NCBI GenBank assembly: GCA_031551355.1
Contig: JAVBNT010000006.1
Span: 1-64,000, forward strand
Source of the DNA: JAVBNT01 sp031551355
Lineage (GTDB): Bacteria > Vulcanimicrobiota > CADAWZ01
DNA: 64,000 nt
Direction of reading: 5' to 3'
In this document: piece by piece, positions 43,539-52,930 of the stretch
Numbering within the stretch: position 1 is the first letter of the stretch
Layout of the letters: every line of letters starts with the position of its first letter
Translations under genes and position numbers: made by a program
Notes under the pieces: model-generated
What the model saw: only the letters and a program-made list of their open reading frames with translations
Database searches by the model: none
Told to the model about the DNA's origin: nothing

Positions 43539-44082
43539 GTCAACTCAATCCCTTCTATATTAAAAGTATAAAAATAAAAACCTGTTGATAAAAACACGCC
43601 TAAAGAAAGGCTGAATTATTATAACACGGAGATCTGAAGAATGCAATAGCAAAAAATTATTCCGCAAATATTAAAAATACCCGCCGGAACCGACCCGCCA
43701 GACCGGCTTGTAAAAAGAAACCTAATATTTAACCGTAAAGATTGATAAAAAGCAGCAAAAGCAGTAGAATACAAGGGGAATACCAAACAACGTTTAAATG
43801 CTCTCTATAAAAGCGGTTTTTTGCCGTGCATTTATCTTTAATTATCCGGAGGACACCGTTATTGAATATACCGGCGGGCAATTTTTAGCATCATGAGGGA
43901 AAACATTTTTTTTGTCCGCAGGAACGCCTTCATTTAGATGCAGTTCGTCTTTGCCGCATAAAAATTCCCGCTCTGGCGTTACATTACAAAACAAATCCAT
44001 TTTGCAGCCTTTAATAAGCCTGCTTTTTTTACGTCCAAAAATACAACAAAAAATACAAACTAAAAGGTTGAAAATAAATATT
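43539..44082. other. divergent intergenic region
   Basis: Contains the rpmA promoter (below). The rest, toward the SulP gene, is mixed A/T-rich sequence with no obvious hairpin terminator. The open frame that extends the SulP gene to 43912 is not supported by a ribosome-binding site. Confidence 0.5.
43618..43646 (-). promoter_or_regulatory. rpmA-obg promoter
   Basis: On minus TTGCAT (43646-43641), 17-base spacer, TATAAT (43623-43618), about 80 bases before rpmA. Confidence 0.7.
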
Positions 44083-45783
44083 ATGTTTCGTCGTTATTTA
44101 GCTTTACTGAAAACGGAATTTTCCGGCTATGGCATGGCAAACCTCAGGAAAGATCTGCTCGCCGGCATAACGGTATCGGCAGTCGCACTGCCTCTGGCCC
44201 TGGCTTTTGGCGTAAGTTCCGGCGCCACCGCCGCCGCAGGACTGATCACGGCTATTATCGCCGGATTGATGATAGGAGCTTTATCCGGCTCCTCTTTTCA
44301 GATATCGGGACCTACAGGCGCAATGTCGGCAATTCTCATCTCCATTGCCGCAAGGCATGGAATAAAGGGCGTGCTGATTGCCTGCCTGATTGCCGGTGCC
44401 GTTTTAATCGTCTGTGGCGTGTTTAAATTAGGAAAAATCGTTTCAATTATCCCCATGCCGGTAATAACCGGCTTTACTTCCGGCATTGCAGTGATTATCG
44501 CCTTTGGGCAGATGGATAATTTTTTCGGTGTAACTTCCCAGGGATACGGAGTTATTGAGAAACTAATCTCCTATGGACGTCTGGGGTTTAATATAAACAG
44601 CCCCTCACTGACACTGGGTTTATTAGTTGCCGCAGTCATGATCTTCTGGCCGAAAAAATTTAATAACTACATTCCGGGTTCTCTGGCCGCCTTGACAATC
44701 GTTCTGATTGCTAATGCCTTTCTAAAGCTCGACGTAATGACAGTCGGAGAAATTCCCCGGACTCTGATCCTCAAAGAAAGGCTTGCTTTTGCCGACATAA
44801 ATCCGGAAATAATCCATTCACTGATGATCCCCGCCCTCAGCATTGCCGCTCTGGGCATGATAGAATCGCTGCTATGCGGCGCGGCGGCGGCAAAGATGAA
44901 GGGAGATACTTTTGACGGCGATATAGAACTTGTCTCTCAGGGAATAGGCAACATTGTGATACCTTTTTTCGGCGGCGTTCCCGCGACCGCAGCCATCGCC
45001 AGAACGAGTGTCGCCATCAAAGCGGGAGGAGCTACAAGACTGACCGGAATATTCCACGCCGCAGGACTGCTGCTGTCAATGTTCCTGCTGAGCGGAATCA
45101 TGTCGAAAATACCAATGTCGGCACTGGCAGGCGTGCTGATCATAACCGCCTGGAGGATGAACGACTGGTCAGGCATCAAATATATATTTAAGTCAAAATT
45201 CAAAACAGCCATATCAGGCTATCTTTTAACAATGATGGCTACGGTATTTTTTGATCTGTCCGTCGCTGTGATTGCCGGAGTAGTCTTCTCGGCACTGATG
45301 TTTGTCGTCAACAGTTCGGAACTTGAAATATCGGCAAGCGACGTTGACTATGAAAGGATGAACCTTTCCGACAATACAACCAAAACGGATCATATAAAGG
45401 TAATATATCTTACCGGGGCGATTTTTTTCGGAACCGTCAATGTTTTTATTGAAAAAATGGAAAAATATATTACCGGAAAAACGATTATCCTCTCAATGAG
45501 AGGAGTTCCCGGAATAGACACAACCGCAATTCAGGAAATTATCGAGCTTTGCCGACGTCAAAAAGAAAAGGGAGGAGAAGTCTTATTTTGCTGCGTGCAA
45601 AAAGCTGTTTTCCAGGTAATGGAAAAAGGAGGGCTTGTCAAACTTGTGGGTATTGACAAGTTTCACTGGAGTGCCGACGAAGCAATTATCCGTTCCATGA
45701 AAAAGAAAGTTGGCAGCGAAGGAAATTTGTGCCCTGCCTATCCGCAGAACTCATCGGCAAACACAAATTCGTTCTTGACATAA
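44083..45783 (+). CDS. SulP-family anion transporter with STAS domain
   Basis: 566 residues. The start FRRYLALLKTEFSGYG leads to about 10-12 membrane spans with SulP motifs VSAVALPLALAFGVSSGA, SGPTGAMSAILISIAARHG, GFTSGIAVIIAFGQMDNFFG and GGVPATAAIARTSVAIKAGG. The last ~130 residues are a STAS domain (VIYLTGAIFFGTVNVFIEKME; RGVPGIDTTAIQEIIELC). SulP proteins move sulfate, bicarbonate or dicarboxylates across the inner membrane; substrate is not settled. ATG 44083 is the family-typical start. Confidence 0.92.
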   Translation: MFRRYLALLKTEFSGYGMANLRKDLLAGITVSAVALPLALAFGVSSGATAAAGLITAIIAGLMIGALSGSSFQISGPTGAMSAILISIAARHGIKGVLIACLIAGAVLIVCGVFKLGKIVSIIPMPVITGFTSGIAVIIAFGQMDNFFGVTSQGYGVIEKLISYGRLGFNINSPSLTLGLLVAAVMIFWPKKFNNYIPGSLAALTIVLIANAFLKLDVMTVGEIPRTLILKERLAFADINPEIIHSLMIPALSIAALGMIESLLCGAAAAKMKGDTFDGDIELVSQGIGNIVIPFFGGVPATAAIARTSVAIKAGGATRLTGIFHAAGLLLSMFLLSGIMSKIPMSALAGVLIITAWRMNDWSGIKYIFKSKFKTAISGYLLTMMATVFFDLSVAVIAGVVFSALMFVVNSSELEISASDVDYERMNLSDNTTKTDHIKVIYLTGAIFFGTVNVFIEKMEKYITGKTIILSMRGVPGIDTTAIQEIIELCRRQKEKGGEVLFCCVQKAVFQVMEKGGLVKLVGIDKFHWSADEAIIRSMKKKVGSEGNLCPAYPQNSSANTNSFLT

Positions 45784-45841
45784 TTTAAAATATTGTAGTA
45801 CATTACATATATCAGCAAAACAGTAATGGAGAATCATTTAA

Positions 45842-47215
45842 ATGAAGTCAAAACTTTTATTTTCGATAGTTATTCTCACAGCATTATTAATTACGTCGGC
45901 ACAACCGGCACAGGCACAGTGGTTCACGGTAAGAAAGTCGGATCCGCAAAAAGGACAGAAAGACGTTCCTCTTGATAAAATGATCACCATCACTTTCTCG
46001 GAACCGCTTCATATCATAAATATTAACAGCAACCTGCTGGTTGAAATGCCTTCAAAATCGCCGGTTCCGGCAAATCTTACCTACTCTGACGACTTCAGGA
46101 CCATGTATATCACCCCTAAATCCCTGCTAAAAAGAGGAACATATTACGTAATCTCACTTGCGGGCATCAAATCGGCAAAAGCCAAAGAGATATACAACTA
46201 TCAGGAAAGCATTGACTTTACTACCGTGGGCGGACAATTTTTCTGCGTTGCCTATGCCACGCCGTCCGAAGTTTTCATCTCACCCGGAGGGTTTAAGGAT
46301 GTTGTTTACTCATTTATCGAACAGGGCGGCGGCTGGGGGGAAATCATGCGCTGCCAAATCATCTATGAAGACGCAAACGGCAGAGAACTCCTGAGGAACA
46401 CTGAAGAAATGAAGCTGATCCTTCCCGACAAGCAGACAACAAAACTGTCATCGGCGATTTCAATGCCTGCGGATCTGGGAAAACCTCTGTTAGGACAGAC
46501 TATACACATCAGGCGTATTTTTGAAGGGTTGGATCATGACAATAACAAGATTACAATAAGAACAGGAGTAAAAGCAACTGTCGGAGAGGCTCCGTCGGTG
46601 GCGATTTCATCTTCTAATTCAATAACGGTAAGAGCTCCTGAATACGGGGCAGTAATCCCCAGAGATTCAATCATTCCGATCGAAGGGATTATAAAGTGGC
46701 AACCAGGCTCAGAGGTGCACGGCTGCTGGCTGTTCAATGGCTCTCCCATGGGCTTTTTTGCCGCAACAGTGCCGGCCTCCGGGGAACTGAAGCAGACAAT
46801 ATCCGACAGGGCATTTGCTCAAAAAGACGGCCGGGCGTCGGTGGCGCTGCAAATGATTTCGCCCGACAAAAAAACATCGGAAAAAGTGGAATACATCGTC
46901 TCATCCTCTCCACTGAAAGCACCGATAATAATGGAGCCAAAAGAAGGGTCTATTTTCAAAAAAACAGCTTCGGCACCGCCGACAGTACGCTGGTCGATGG
47001 TTCAGGGAGCTATATCATATAAAATAGCCATATCGGCAAACAAATCCATGTCGGGAGCAACATGGATTTCTGCCGACAACAACTTTTATACTCCCGACTG
47101 GGTAAAATGGAGTTCTTTTGGAGCCGGAACAATGTACTGCTCGGTAAAACCCATATACCCTGATAACAGGGAAGGCGAGCAATCCGCTCCGATATCTTTC
47201 TCTATAAGCGAATAA
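45842..47215 (+). CDS. secreted protein with SbsA Ig-like domain
   Basis: 457 residues. A signal peptide (LLFSIVILTALLITSAQPAQAQ) is followed by a Big_5/SbsA-type domain (DPQKGQKDVPLDKMITITFSEPL; DDFRTMYITPKSLLKRGTYYVISLAG, in parts) and further beta-rich domains, including a C-terminal fibronectin-like repeat (APPTVRWSMVQGAISYKIAIS). It is probably a surface or periplasmic structural protein. It lies 3 bases before murB, so they overlap in expression. Function unknown. Confidence 0.8.
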   Translation: MKSKLLFSIVILTALLITSAQPAQAQWFTVRKSDPQKGQKDVPLDKMITITFSEPLHIININSNLLVEMPSKSPVPANLTYSDDFRTMYITPKSLLKRGTYYVISLAGIKSAKAKEIYNYQESIDFTTVGGQFFCVAYATPSEVFISPGGFKDVVYSFIEQGGGWGEIMRCQIIYEDANGRELLRNTEEMKLILPDKQTTKLSSAISMPADLGKPLLGQTIHIRRIFEGLDHDNNKITIRTGVKATVGEAPSVAISSSNSITVRAPEYGAVIPRDSIIPIEGIIKWQPGSEVHGCWLFNGSPMGFFAATVPASGELKQTISDRAFAQKDGRASVALQMISPDKKTSEKVEYIVSSSPLKAPIIMEPKEGSIFKKTASAPPTVRWSMVQGAISYKIAISANKSMSGATWISADNNFYTPDWVKWSSFGAGTMYCSVKPIYPDNREGEQSAPISFSISE

Positions 47216-47218
47216 AAA

Positions 47219-48136
47219 ATGGATATAAAACATAATATACCACTGTCACTTTATACCACCTATAAAACAGGCGGGCCGGCAGATCTTTTCTTCGAAGCGT
47301 CTACAACCGGCGAGCTTGAGGATATTCTCCGCTATGTGAACGAAAAGAGCATACCTTTCATATTTATCGGCGGCGGCAGCAATCTGCTTTTCAATGACAG
47401 CGGACTGCGCGGCATGGCAATAAAAAACAGCACAGGCGCCATATCTTTCAACGGAACGTCAGTGGCCGCCGACACAGGAACTGAACTAAGATCACTTATC
47501 AGTGCCTGCGCTCAAAAAGGTCTTGGGGGTCTGGAATTTCTGGCGGGAATTCCCGGGACAGTCGGCGGAGCGATTTACGGGAACGCAGGTGCATACGGAA
47601 AAAGTATCTCCGATATACTTAAATATGTAACCGTATGGTCGGGAGGCGAAAAAATACGCATTGAACGCAGCAGAATAGATTTTTCCTACAGGCACAGCTA
47701 TTTCAAGAAAAACAGCGCGATAATCTTAAACGCGGAAATAGAGGCTGTCAAAAAAGACAGAACTCAGATAGAAAATGAAATAAATATGATCATTGACGAA
47801 CGTAAAACCAAACATCCTGACAGCAGTTTTGGTTCCTGCGGCTGTTTTTTTAAAAATGTAAAATCCGCAGACTCCGATAGAAGGGTCGCCGCCGGAAAAC
47901 TGCTGCAGGAAAGCGGCGGCGCGGGACAAAAAATCGGAGGCGCATTCGTTTTTGAAAAACACTGCAATTTTATTTTAAACGGCGGTGCGGCCAAGTCCCG
48001 GGAAATAGTGGAACTGGCAAAGCAACTGCAAAAACAGGCTCATGAAAAAACAGGCGTGATGCTTGAGAATGAAGTACAAATCATTCCAGAATCGCCGCCT
48101 TTCAAATCAATTGCCATTGATTACCGTTACCAGTAA
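47219..48136 (+). CDS. murB: UDP-N-acetylenolpyruvoylglucosamine reductase MurB
   Basis: 305 residues. The FAD-binding part has TTYKTGGPADLFFEA, FIGGGSNLLFNDSG, FLAGIPGTVGGAIYGNAGAYG; the active site is in SFGSCGCFFKNV. The C-terminal segment is KIGGAFVFEKHCNFILN. It reduces enolpyruvyl UDP-GlcNAc to UDP-MurNAc, a peptidoglycan precursor, in the cytoplasm. The gene starts at ATG 47219, just after the Ig-like gene's stop. Its last 10 bases overlap the convergent small lipoprotein gene. Confidence 0.95.
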   Translation: MDIKHNIPLSLYTTYKTGGPADLFFEASTTGELEDILRYVNEKSIPFIFIGGGSNLLFNDSGLRGMAIKNSTGAISFNGTSVAADTGTELRSLISACAQKGLGGLEFLAGIPGTVGGAIYGNAGAYGKSISDILKYVTVWSGGEKIRIERSRIDFSYRHSYFKKNSAIILNAEIEAVKKDRTQIENEINMIIDERKTKHPDSSFGSCGCFFKNVKSADSDRRVAAGKLLQESGGAGQKIGGAFVFEKHCNFILNGGAAKSREIVELAKQLQKQAHEKTGVMLENEVQIIPESPPFKSIAIDYRYQ

Positions 48137-48483
48137 GGATTTTTGTCCTTAGTGTTGTCTTCAACCTCACTGTCGTTAATAACCCATTCTTCAAAGCGGT
48201 TACCGCGGTTGATGGTTACATATTTTTTTATTATCTTGTCTCCATATTCGGCAACAAGTTTTACATCACCAAAAGAAACTTTATATTCTTTGCTGTCATT
48301 CGCAGATAAATTGCCCTGATTATAGTCATCTATAACGATATAAAAATCAATTTTCGTTTCGTTCTTTATTTTTACAACACCTTTTTCATCACGCTCATGT
48401 CTGTCCGGATAAGAGCAGGCGGGGGCGCTCAAAAAGAAAACGGAAAAACATAAGAACATCATTATGCCAAGAAAAAATCTCAT
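48127..48483 (-). CDS. small exported protein, likely lipoprotein
   Basis: 118 residues with a signal segment (FLGIMMFLCFSVFFLSAPAC) ending in Cys that may be lipidated. The mature part is beta-rich (GVVKIKNETKIDFYIVIDDY; KKYVTINRGNRFEEWVIND) and acidic at its end. GGAGG lies before the ATG. It overlaps the end of murB by 10 bases on the opposite strand. No family recognised. Confidence 0.7.
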   Translation of the reverse strand: MRFFLGIMMFLCFSVFFLSAPACSYPDRHERDEKGVVKIKNETKIDFYIVIDDYNQGNLSANDSKEYKVSFGDVKLVAEYGDKIIKKYVTINRGNRFEEWVINDSEVEDNTKDKNPYW

Positions 48484-48658
48484 AAATCAACCTCCATTTT
48501 AATATTCTTCCCCAAATATAATAGCACAAAATGATAAAATATTAAAATAAATATCTTTTTTATATAAAATTATTGTAAATAAAACAGGGGAAAAACATAA
48601 GAAAAGCAGAATAATTTTAATTTGAGCTACTGTATTTAATCAAGGAGTTTAATTTATT

Positions 48659-49036
48659 ATGGAATCAGCATCCGAGTTGTTGATAGAAGCAAAAAAATTG
48701 AATCCGTCTAAAAACAGGGGAGAATTTGTTTCTCTGCTTGAAAAAGCAATCTCACAGGATCCGGATCTTGCGGAACCATATCTTTTACTGGGCTTTTTCT
48801 ATTTTGAGAAACAGGAAATGGAAAAGGCTCAGGCTTATTTAAGCAAGGGTTTAACTATTGCTCCACCCTCACCACCCTCAGCCAACAAAATAGATCCGGC
48901 GGAAAAGGCTTATATCATATTGGGAAAAGTATACCAATACTTGGGCGACAAAGAAAAATCACTGCAATGTTTCCGCTCACTAATAGAACTTTATCCGGAC
49001 TCAAGGATGGCCAAAGCACTTGCCAAACAGCTTTAA
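48659..49036 (+). CDS. TPR-repeat protein (short duplicate)
   Basis: 125 residues, colinear with the first ~125 of the following gene: MESASELLIEAKKLNPSKNRGEF, EKAISQDPDLAEPYLLLGFFYF and KAYIILGKVYQYLGDKEKSLQCFRSLIELYPDS. The start context and leader (AACAGGGGAAAAACATAAGAAAAGCAG, in part) are also duplicated upstream of 49180. It is thus a partial tandem copy; whether it is older or derived is open. TPRs bind partner proteins. AAGGAG precedes the ATG. Confidence 0.8.
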   Translation: MESASELLIEAKKLNPSKNRGEFVSLLEKAISQDPDLAEPYLLLGFFYFEKQEMEKAQAYLSKGLTIAPPSPPSANKIDPAEKAYIILGKVYQYLGDKEKSLQCFRSLIELYPDSRMAKALAKQL

Positions 49037-49179
49037 CGGAAATATTATTCACAAAACAGAATAACATAAAAAAATAAATGTTTTTTTATAAAATACCGCT
49101 ATTAAAACAGGGGAAAAGCATAAGAAAAGCAGAATACTTTAATCGGGATACCTTTTATTATTTAGGAGTTTAATTCATT

Positions 49180-51030
49180 ATGGAATCAGCAGTTTCTGGA
49201 TTATTAAGAAAAGCAAAAAAATTGGATCCGTCGACAAACAGGGAAGAATTCGTTTCCCTGCTTGAAAAAGCAATCTCACTGGATCCTTATCTTGCAGAAC
49301 CATATATTTTTCTCGGCCTTTTCTATTTTAAGGAACAGGAATGGGATAAGGCTCAGGCTTACTTAAGTGAGGGATTAAACCTTGACTGTGTCACCTCCAA
49401 CAAAATGGAATTGGCGGAACAGGCTTACGTTGCACTGGGCAAAACATACCGCAAGCTGAACAATAAAGAAAAATCATTGCTGTGTTTCCGCTCTCTCATA
49501 GGGCTTTATCCGGATTCACTGATATCAATAAAACTAGCCGATCAGCTTTACGGAAAGATGAATGTAAACGCGCAATGGCTGAAATATTACAGCATGGGCT
49601 GTGAAGCTTTTATTAAAGGGCAGATAGATGAAGCGGAAGGATTTTTTGAAGAATCATCAAGGCTGAACGATATTTTTCCATGGACACAATATCAGATGGG
49701 TCTCATATACAAACAAAAAGGCGAGATCGAACTTGCAAGTGTAACATTCCTTCAGGCTATAGAAGAAGAACGCCACTATCTGTTCTGCAATGCTCTGGCA
49801 GAGACATGTCACGAACTGGGGAGAAAAGACGAAGAACGCAAATGCATAGCGGAAGCGCTGTCTCTCAACAACCATTACGGCGCATCACTCATAGCATCAA
49901 TAAAGGAAGCTATCGATCAGGGTGATGGGGAAAGAGTCGATTTTATTACCGATATTATCAAAACTCAGATTCCGGACAGTCATTATGCCAGACAGGCAGA
50001 AGCCATCATCTCCGGCACGCCGGAACCCCAGGCTGTTGCAGAAATAAAAGTTCAGGAAAGCGAAGATGCTCTGCTCGCATATCCTGCAGACATCATCTCC
50101 GAAAACAGCGGCGGTCTGAAACCTGAAGAAGCGGTTAAGGCTGTAAGAGGCACGCCGGAAGAATCACAGATTCTCAAAAAGATCTCCATATCTCCAATTG
50201 AGATAGAATCACAAATATCCGAACCGGACGGAACTCCCAGCGGAAAACTGAAAGTAGAAGTTTCATCCGAGGAAAGCGGAAAAATAAAACTGGAAATTTC
50301 CGCGGACACGACCCCCAGCGGCAGACTCAGAAAAGACGGTGACAGCAGTGGGAAAATAATCCTTGAACAGTCGGAAGACGGAAGCGGAAGACTGGTAGCC
50401 GATATTTCCGTATCCGAAGGACTAAAGCCCAAGGAAGGCACCCCCAGCGGAAAACTCAGAAAAGACATTGTATATGATTCAAACGGAAAGCTTAAGATCG
50501 AATCACCGAATGAAGTAGGCGCAAAAACAAGAAGAGATTTTCTTACCGAAAAGCCGATCATCAAACCGGACGCCGAATTTAAAGTTGACAATACCGGAGT
50601 GGTATCGTCTCTGCTGTCTATTATGCAGAAGGTAGACGTGATTATAAGCAAAAAGCAAACGGAGAACAAGAGTTTGCTCCCGGAGCTCAAATCAGAGTTG
50701 AAACAGATAATTCAGTCTGAACTGCAGGAGATAAGAAAAGAGCAGGAAAGCACTCTTCTCAAAATGAAAGAAGAAGTCGAAAACATTACAAAACAGGCCT
50801 GCCGGACAATACAGAATCTTGAAAGCCGCTTTCTTGAAAAACTGGAAATGCAAAGCAAAGAAGCTCCGGGCACGCCAAAAACAAAGGAAGTAAAAGCAAA
50901 ACAGAGCGAAACCGAAGAAGAAGTCAAAGCAGAGGCAGCCGAACAGCAATCATTACCACTGCAGGAAGATTCTGAAGACAAAGGTAAAAAAACCAAGAAA
51001 AAAGTGGAAAAACCTAAAAAGAAGAAATAA
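49180..51030 (+). CDS. TPR protein with SGKL-type repeats, coiled coil and Lys-rich tail
   Basis: 616 residues. Residues 1-260 hold TPR-like helix pairs (EKAISLDPYLAEPYIFLGLFYF; MGLIYKQKGEIELASVTFLQAIE). Residues ~350-437 contain a regular series of short units: TPSGKLKVEV, ESGKIKLEI, TPSGRLRKDG, SSGKIILEQ, GSGRLVADI, TPSGKLRKDI and SNGKLKIES, spaced 11-18 residues. A coiled coil follows (ELKSELKQIIQSELQEIRKEQE), then a Glu/Lys tail ending KKTKKKVEKPKKKK. No signal peptide, so it is cytoplasmic. The SGKL series and basic tail suggest a modifiable or nucleic-acid-binding region. Function is unknown. AGGAG precedes ATG 49180. Confidence 0.82.
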   Translation: MESAVSGLLRKAKKLDPSTNREEFVSLLEKAISLDPYLAEPYIFLGLFYFKEQEWDKAQAYLSEGLNLDCVTSNKMELAEQAYVALGKTYRKLNNKEKSLLCFRSLIGLYPDSLISIKLADQLYGKMNVNAQWLKYYSMGCEAFIKGQIDEAEGFFEESSRLNDIFPWTQYQMGLIYKQKGEIELASVTFLQAIEEERHYLFCNALAETCHELGRKDEERKCIAEALSLNNHYGASLIASIKEAIDQGDGERVDFITDIIKTQIPDSHYARQAEAIISGTPEPQAVAEIKVQESEDALLAYPADIISENSGGLKPEEAVKAVRGTPEESQILKKISISPIEIESQISEPDGTPSGKLKVEVSSEESGKIKLEISADTTPSGRLRKDGDSSGKIILEQSEDGSGRLVADISVSEGLKPKEGTPSGKLRKDIVYDSNGKLKIESPNEVGAKTRRDFLTEKPIIKPDAEFKVDNTGVVSSLLSIMQKVDVIISKKQTENKSLLPELKSELKQIIQSELQEIRKEQESTLLKMKEEVENITKQACRTIQNLESRFLEKLEMQSKEAPGTPKTKEVKAKQSETEEEVKAEAAEQQSLPLQEDSEDKGKKTKKKVEKPKKKK

Positions 51031-51036
51031 ATTTCA

Positions 51037-51077
51037 GGGGCTGTCTCGTTAAGAATAACAGGACAGCTTCTTTTTTT
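51037..51077 (+). terminator. Rho-independent terminator after the TPR gene
   Basis: GGGGCTGTC / GACAGCTTC stem with a 16-base loop and a T7 run, 7 bases after the stop. Confidence 0.85.
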
Positions 51078-51092
51078 ATTAGCAATGAAAAA

Positions 51093-51171
51093 GTCACTCA
51101 CAGAGGACACAGGTCCCCCCACAGAGACAACACCTGCAAAACCCTCTGTGTTCTCCTATTCTCTGTGAGAA
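51093..51171 (+). repeat. 75-bp dispersed element
   Basis: CTCACAGAG ... CTCTGTGAGA, with GGACACAGG and CTCTGTGTTCTCCTATT inside. Directly followed by a second copy at 51193. Confidence 0.7.
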
Positions 51172-51192
51172 AAAATCTTAAAGACAAAAAAG

Positions 51193-51270
51193 GTCACTCA
51201 CCAGAGGGCACAGGGTCCACAGAGATAAACCTGTAAAACTCTTGTGTGAGGTGTTTTCCTACTGTGAGAA
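51193..51270 (+). repeat. 75-bp dispersed element, diverged copy
   Basis: GTCACTCACCAGAGGGCACAG ... CTGTAAAACTCTTGTGTGAGG ... ACTGTGAGAA. Mismatched relative to the neighbouring copy, so older. Confidence 0.6.
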
Positions 51271-51288
51271 ATCTTTTCATCGTTATTA

Positions 51289-51326
51289 AAAAAGGTGTCT
51301 GCCGTTTACCGGCAGACACCTTTTTT
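51289..51326. terminator. bidirectional terminator
   Basis: AAAAAAGGTGTCTGCCG TTTAC CGGCAGACACCTTTTTT: a perfect stem with T runs on both strands, between convergent TPR and secF genes. Confidence 0.9.
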
Positions 51327-51350
51327 ATTGCATATTAAACCAAGTGTAAT

Positions 51351-52919
51351 TTACTCTTCATCAGAAGACTGCTTTTTCGCAGCTTTACGCTTTGCGGTTC
51401 TTAAAGATGTAACTTTCTTCTTCTCTTTGCTTTCCTTGGCAGCAGCCTTTTCTTTGGCAACAGATTCCATTTCATCACGTCTCTTGTCAAGAAGTTCCTG
51501 TTTTTCCTTTTTGACCCGCTCATCAATCATAACGACAATCGGAGCGGCAAGAAATATTGAAGAATATGCACCGACCGAACAGCCGACAATCAAAGCAAAT
51601 GCGAAGTTCTTAAGCGTTTCTCCGCCAAAGAAATACAGGGCAAAAAGAGTTATCAAAACGGTAATTAGCGTGTTTATCGAACGGGTCATTGTCTGGTTTA
51701 TAGACAAATTAACCACATGAGAGTAGCTCTCCTTACGGAACAGCTGCAGGTTTTCACGAATACGGTCAAAGATAATAATTGAATCCATAACCGAGTAACC
51801 AATAACGGTAAGTATCGCCGCAACGAACGGAGAATCAATTTCCCGGCCGACAATGGCATAGACACCAAACATTATGATCAAATCGTGAAGCAATGATATA
51901 TCTGCGGCAAGGCCATAACGTGCCTGACCGTTAAAACGTACGGCGATATAACCAAACTGCAGGATAAGCGATACTATAATAGCCCAGAAGGCTTTCCTTG
52001 CCAGCTCTTCACCAACCGAAGGCCCTATGCTCTCTGATTTAAAGAGATAAATATTCTGGAAACGGTTGGAGATATCGGTAACCAGCTCGGAAGACTCAGC
52101 CGTCGAGAGATTGTTGCCGCCGTCTTTTGTCACCCTGATGATTGCCGATTTAAACTCCTGAGATTTTGTGGAAGGAGCCGTTAAATCACCGACGGCAACG
52201 CTGACAACATTCAAATTGGGGTCGTAATCTTCAACAATTTTGGAGACAAATGAATCATCGGCAAACGTATACGTTTTTTGCGCATCACCCTTCTCTTCGT
52301 CACTGTTATATATGGGTGATGAAACTACAAACATCCCTTCCTTGTCCTCAACCAAAAATTCCACCAGCGCTTCCGCACCCTGCTGCTCCGAATCTGTTTT
52401 TTCAAGCAGCACTTTGCCAAACGCAACTTCAAAAGCAAGAGTCAATCCGTTAAGAGATGCGGTATCGACTGCCGTAGCATCTTTTCTGCTGACGGTTATT
52501 GATACTTTGCGCATCTGCTCAGGATAAGTAACTTGTTTGGTATTGGTGATCATCTGGATTACAGGATCCTTAAGACCCGGCTTTCCCGATGCGGAAAGTT
52601 TATCACTAAATTTTCTAATCTCTTCGGAAATCTGCTCGGAAGTAACGCTCTTATCCGCAAAACCGACTTCCATCATCGTGCCGCCGGTAAACTCAAGCGA
52701 CAAATTCATACCGCCGCTTCCAAGCTTTACACCAACGGCAAGAAGACAGACAAGAAGGGCAATTCCGGAAAAAGTAAAGAATATGTTTCTTTTTCCGATC
52801 AAATCAATTGGATTTTTTCTGAAACGGCTCACATACGTTGAGACGCCCAGCATCAGGAGCATCGCAATTACGAGCCCGACAAAATCTACAGTTGTTATAT
52901 GACTAAATATATTTTCCAT
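51351..52919 (-). CDS. secF: protein translocase subunit SecF with enlarged periplasmic domain
   Basis: 522 residues, about 200 more than E. coli SecF. The first span is followed by LSLEFTGGTMMEVGF, then a periplasmic region of roughly 230 residues that is far larger than usual, then the SecF core SIGPSVGEELARKAFWAI, VFAAILTVIGYSVMDSIIIFDRIREN (split; begins AAILTVIGYS) and SINTLITVLITLFALYFFGG. The end is a charged, Lys/Glu-rich cytoplasmic tail of ~60 residues. SecDF uses the proton gradient to pull exported proteins. It ends the tgt-secD-secF run. Confidence 0.93.
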   Translation of the reverse strand: MENIFSHITTVDFVGLVIAMLLMLGVSTYVSRFRKNPIDLIGKRNIFFTFSGIALLVCLLAVGVKLGSGGMNLSLEFTGGTMMEVGFADKSVTSEQISEEIRKFSDKLSASGKPGLKDPVIQMITNTKQVTYPEQMRKVSITVSRKDATAVDTASLNGLTLAFEVAFGKVLLEKTDSEQQGAEALVEFLVEDKEGMFVVSSPIYNSDEEKGDAQKTYTFADDSFVSKIVEDYDPNLNVVSVAVGDLTAPSTKSQEFKSAIIRVTKDGGNNLSTAESSELVTDISNRFQNIYLFKSESIGPSVGEELARKAFWAIIVSLILQFGYIAVRFNGQARYGLAADISLLHDLIIMFGVYAIVGREIDSPFVAAILTVIGYSVMDSIIIFDRIRENLQLFRKESYSHVVNLSINQTMTRSINTLITVLITLFALYFFGGETLKNFAFALIVGCSVGAYSSIFLAAPIVVMIDERVKKEKQELLDKRRDEMESVAKEKAAAKESKEKKKVTSLRTAKRKAAKKQSSDEE

Positions 52920-52930
52920 AAGTTACTCCA

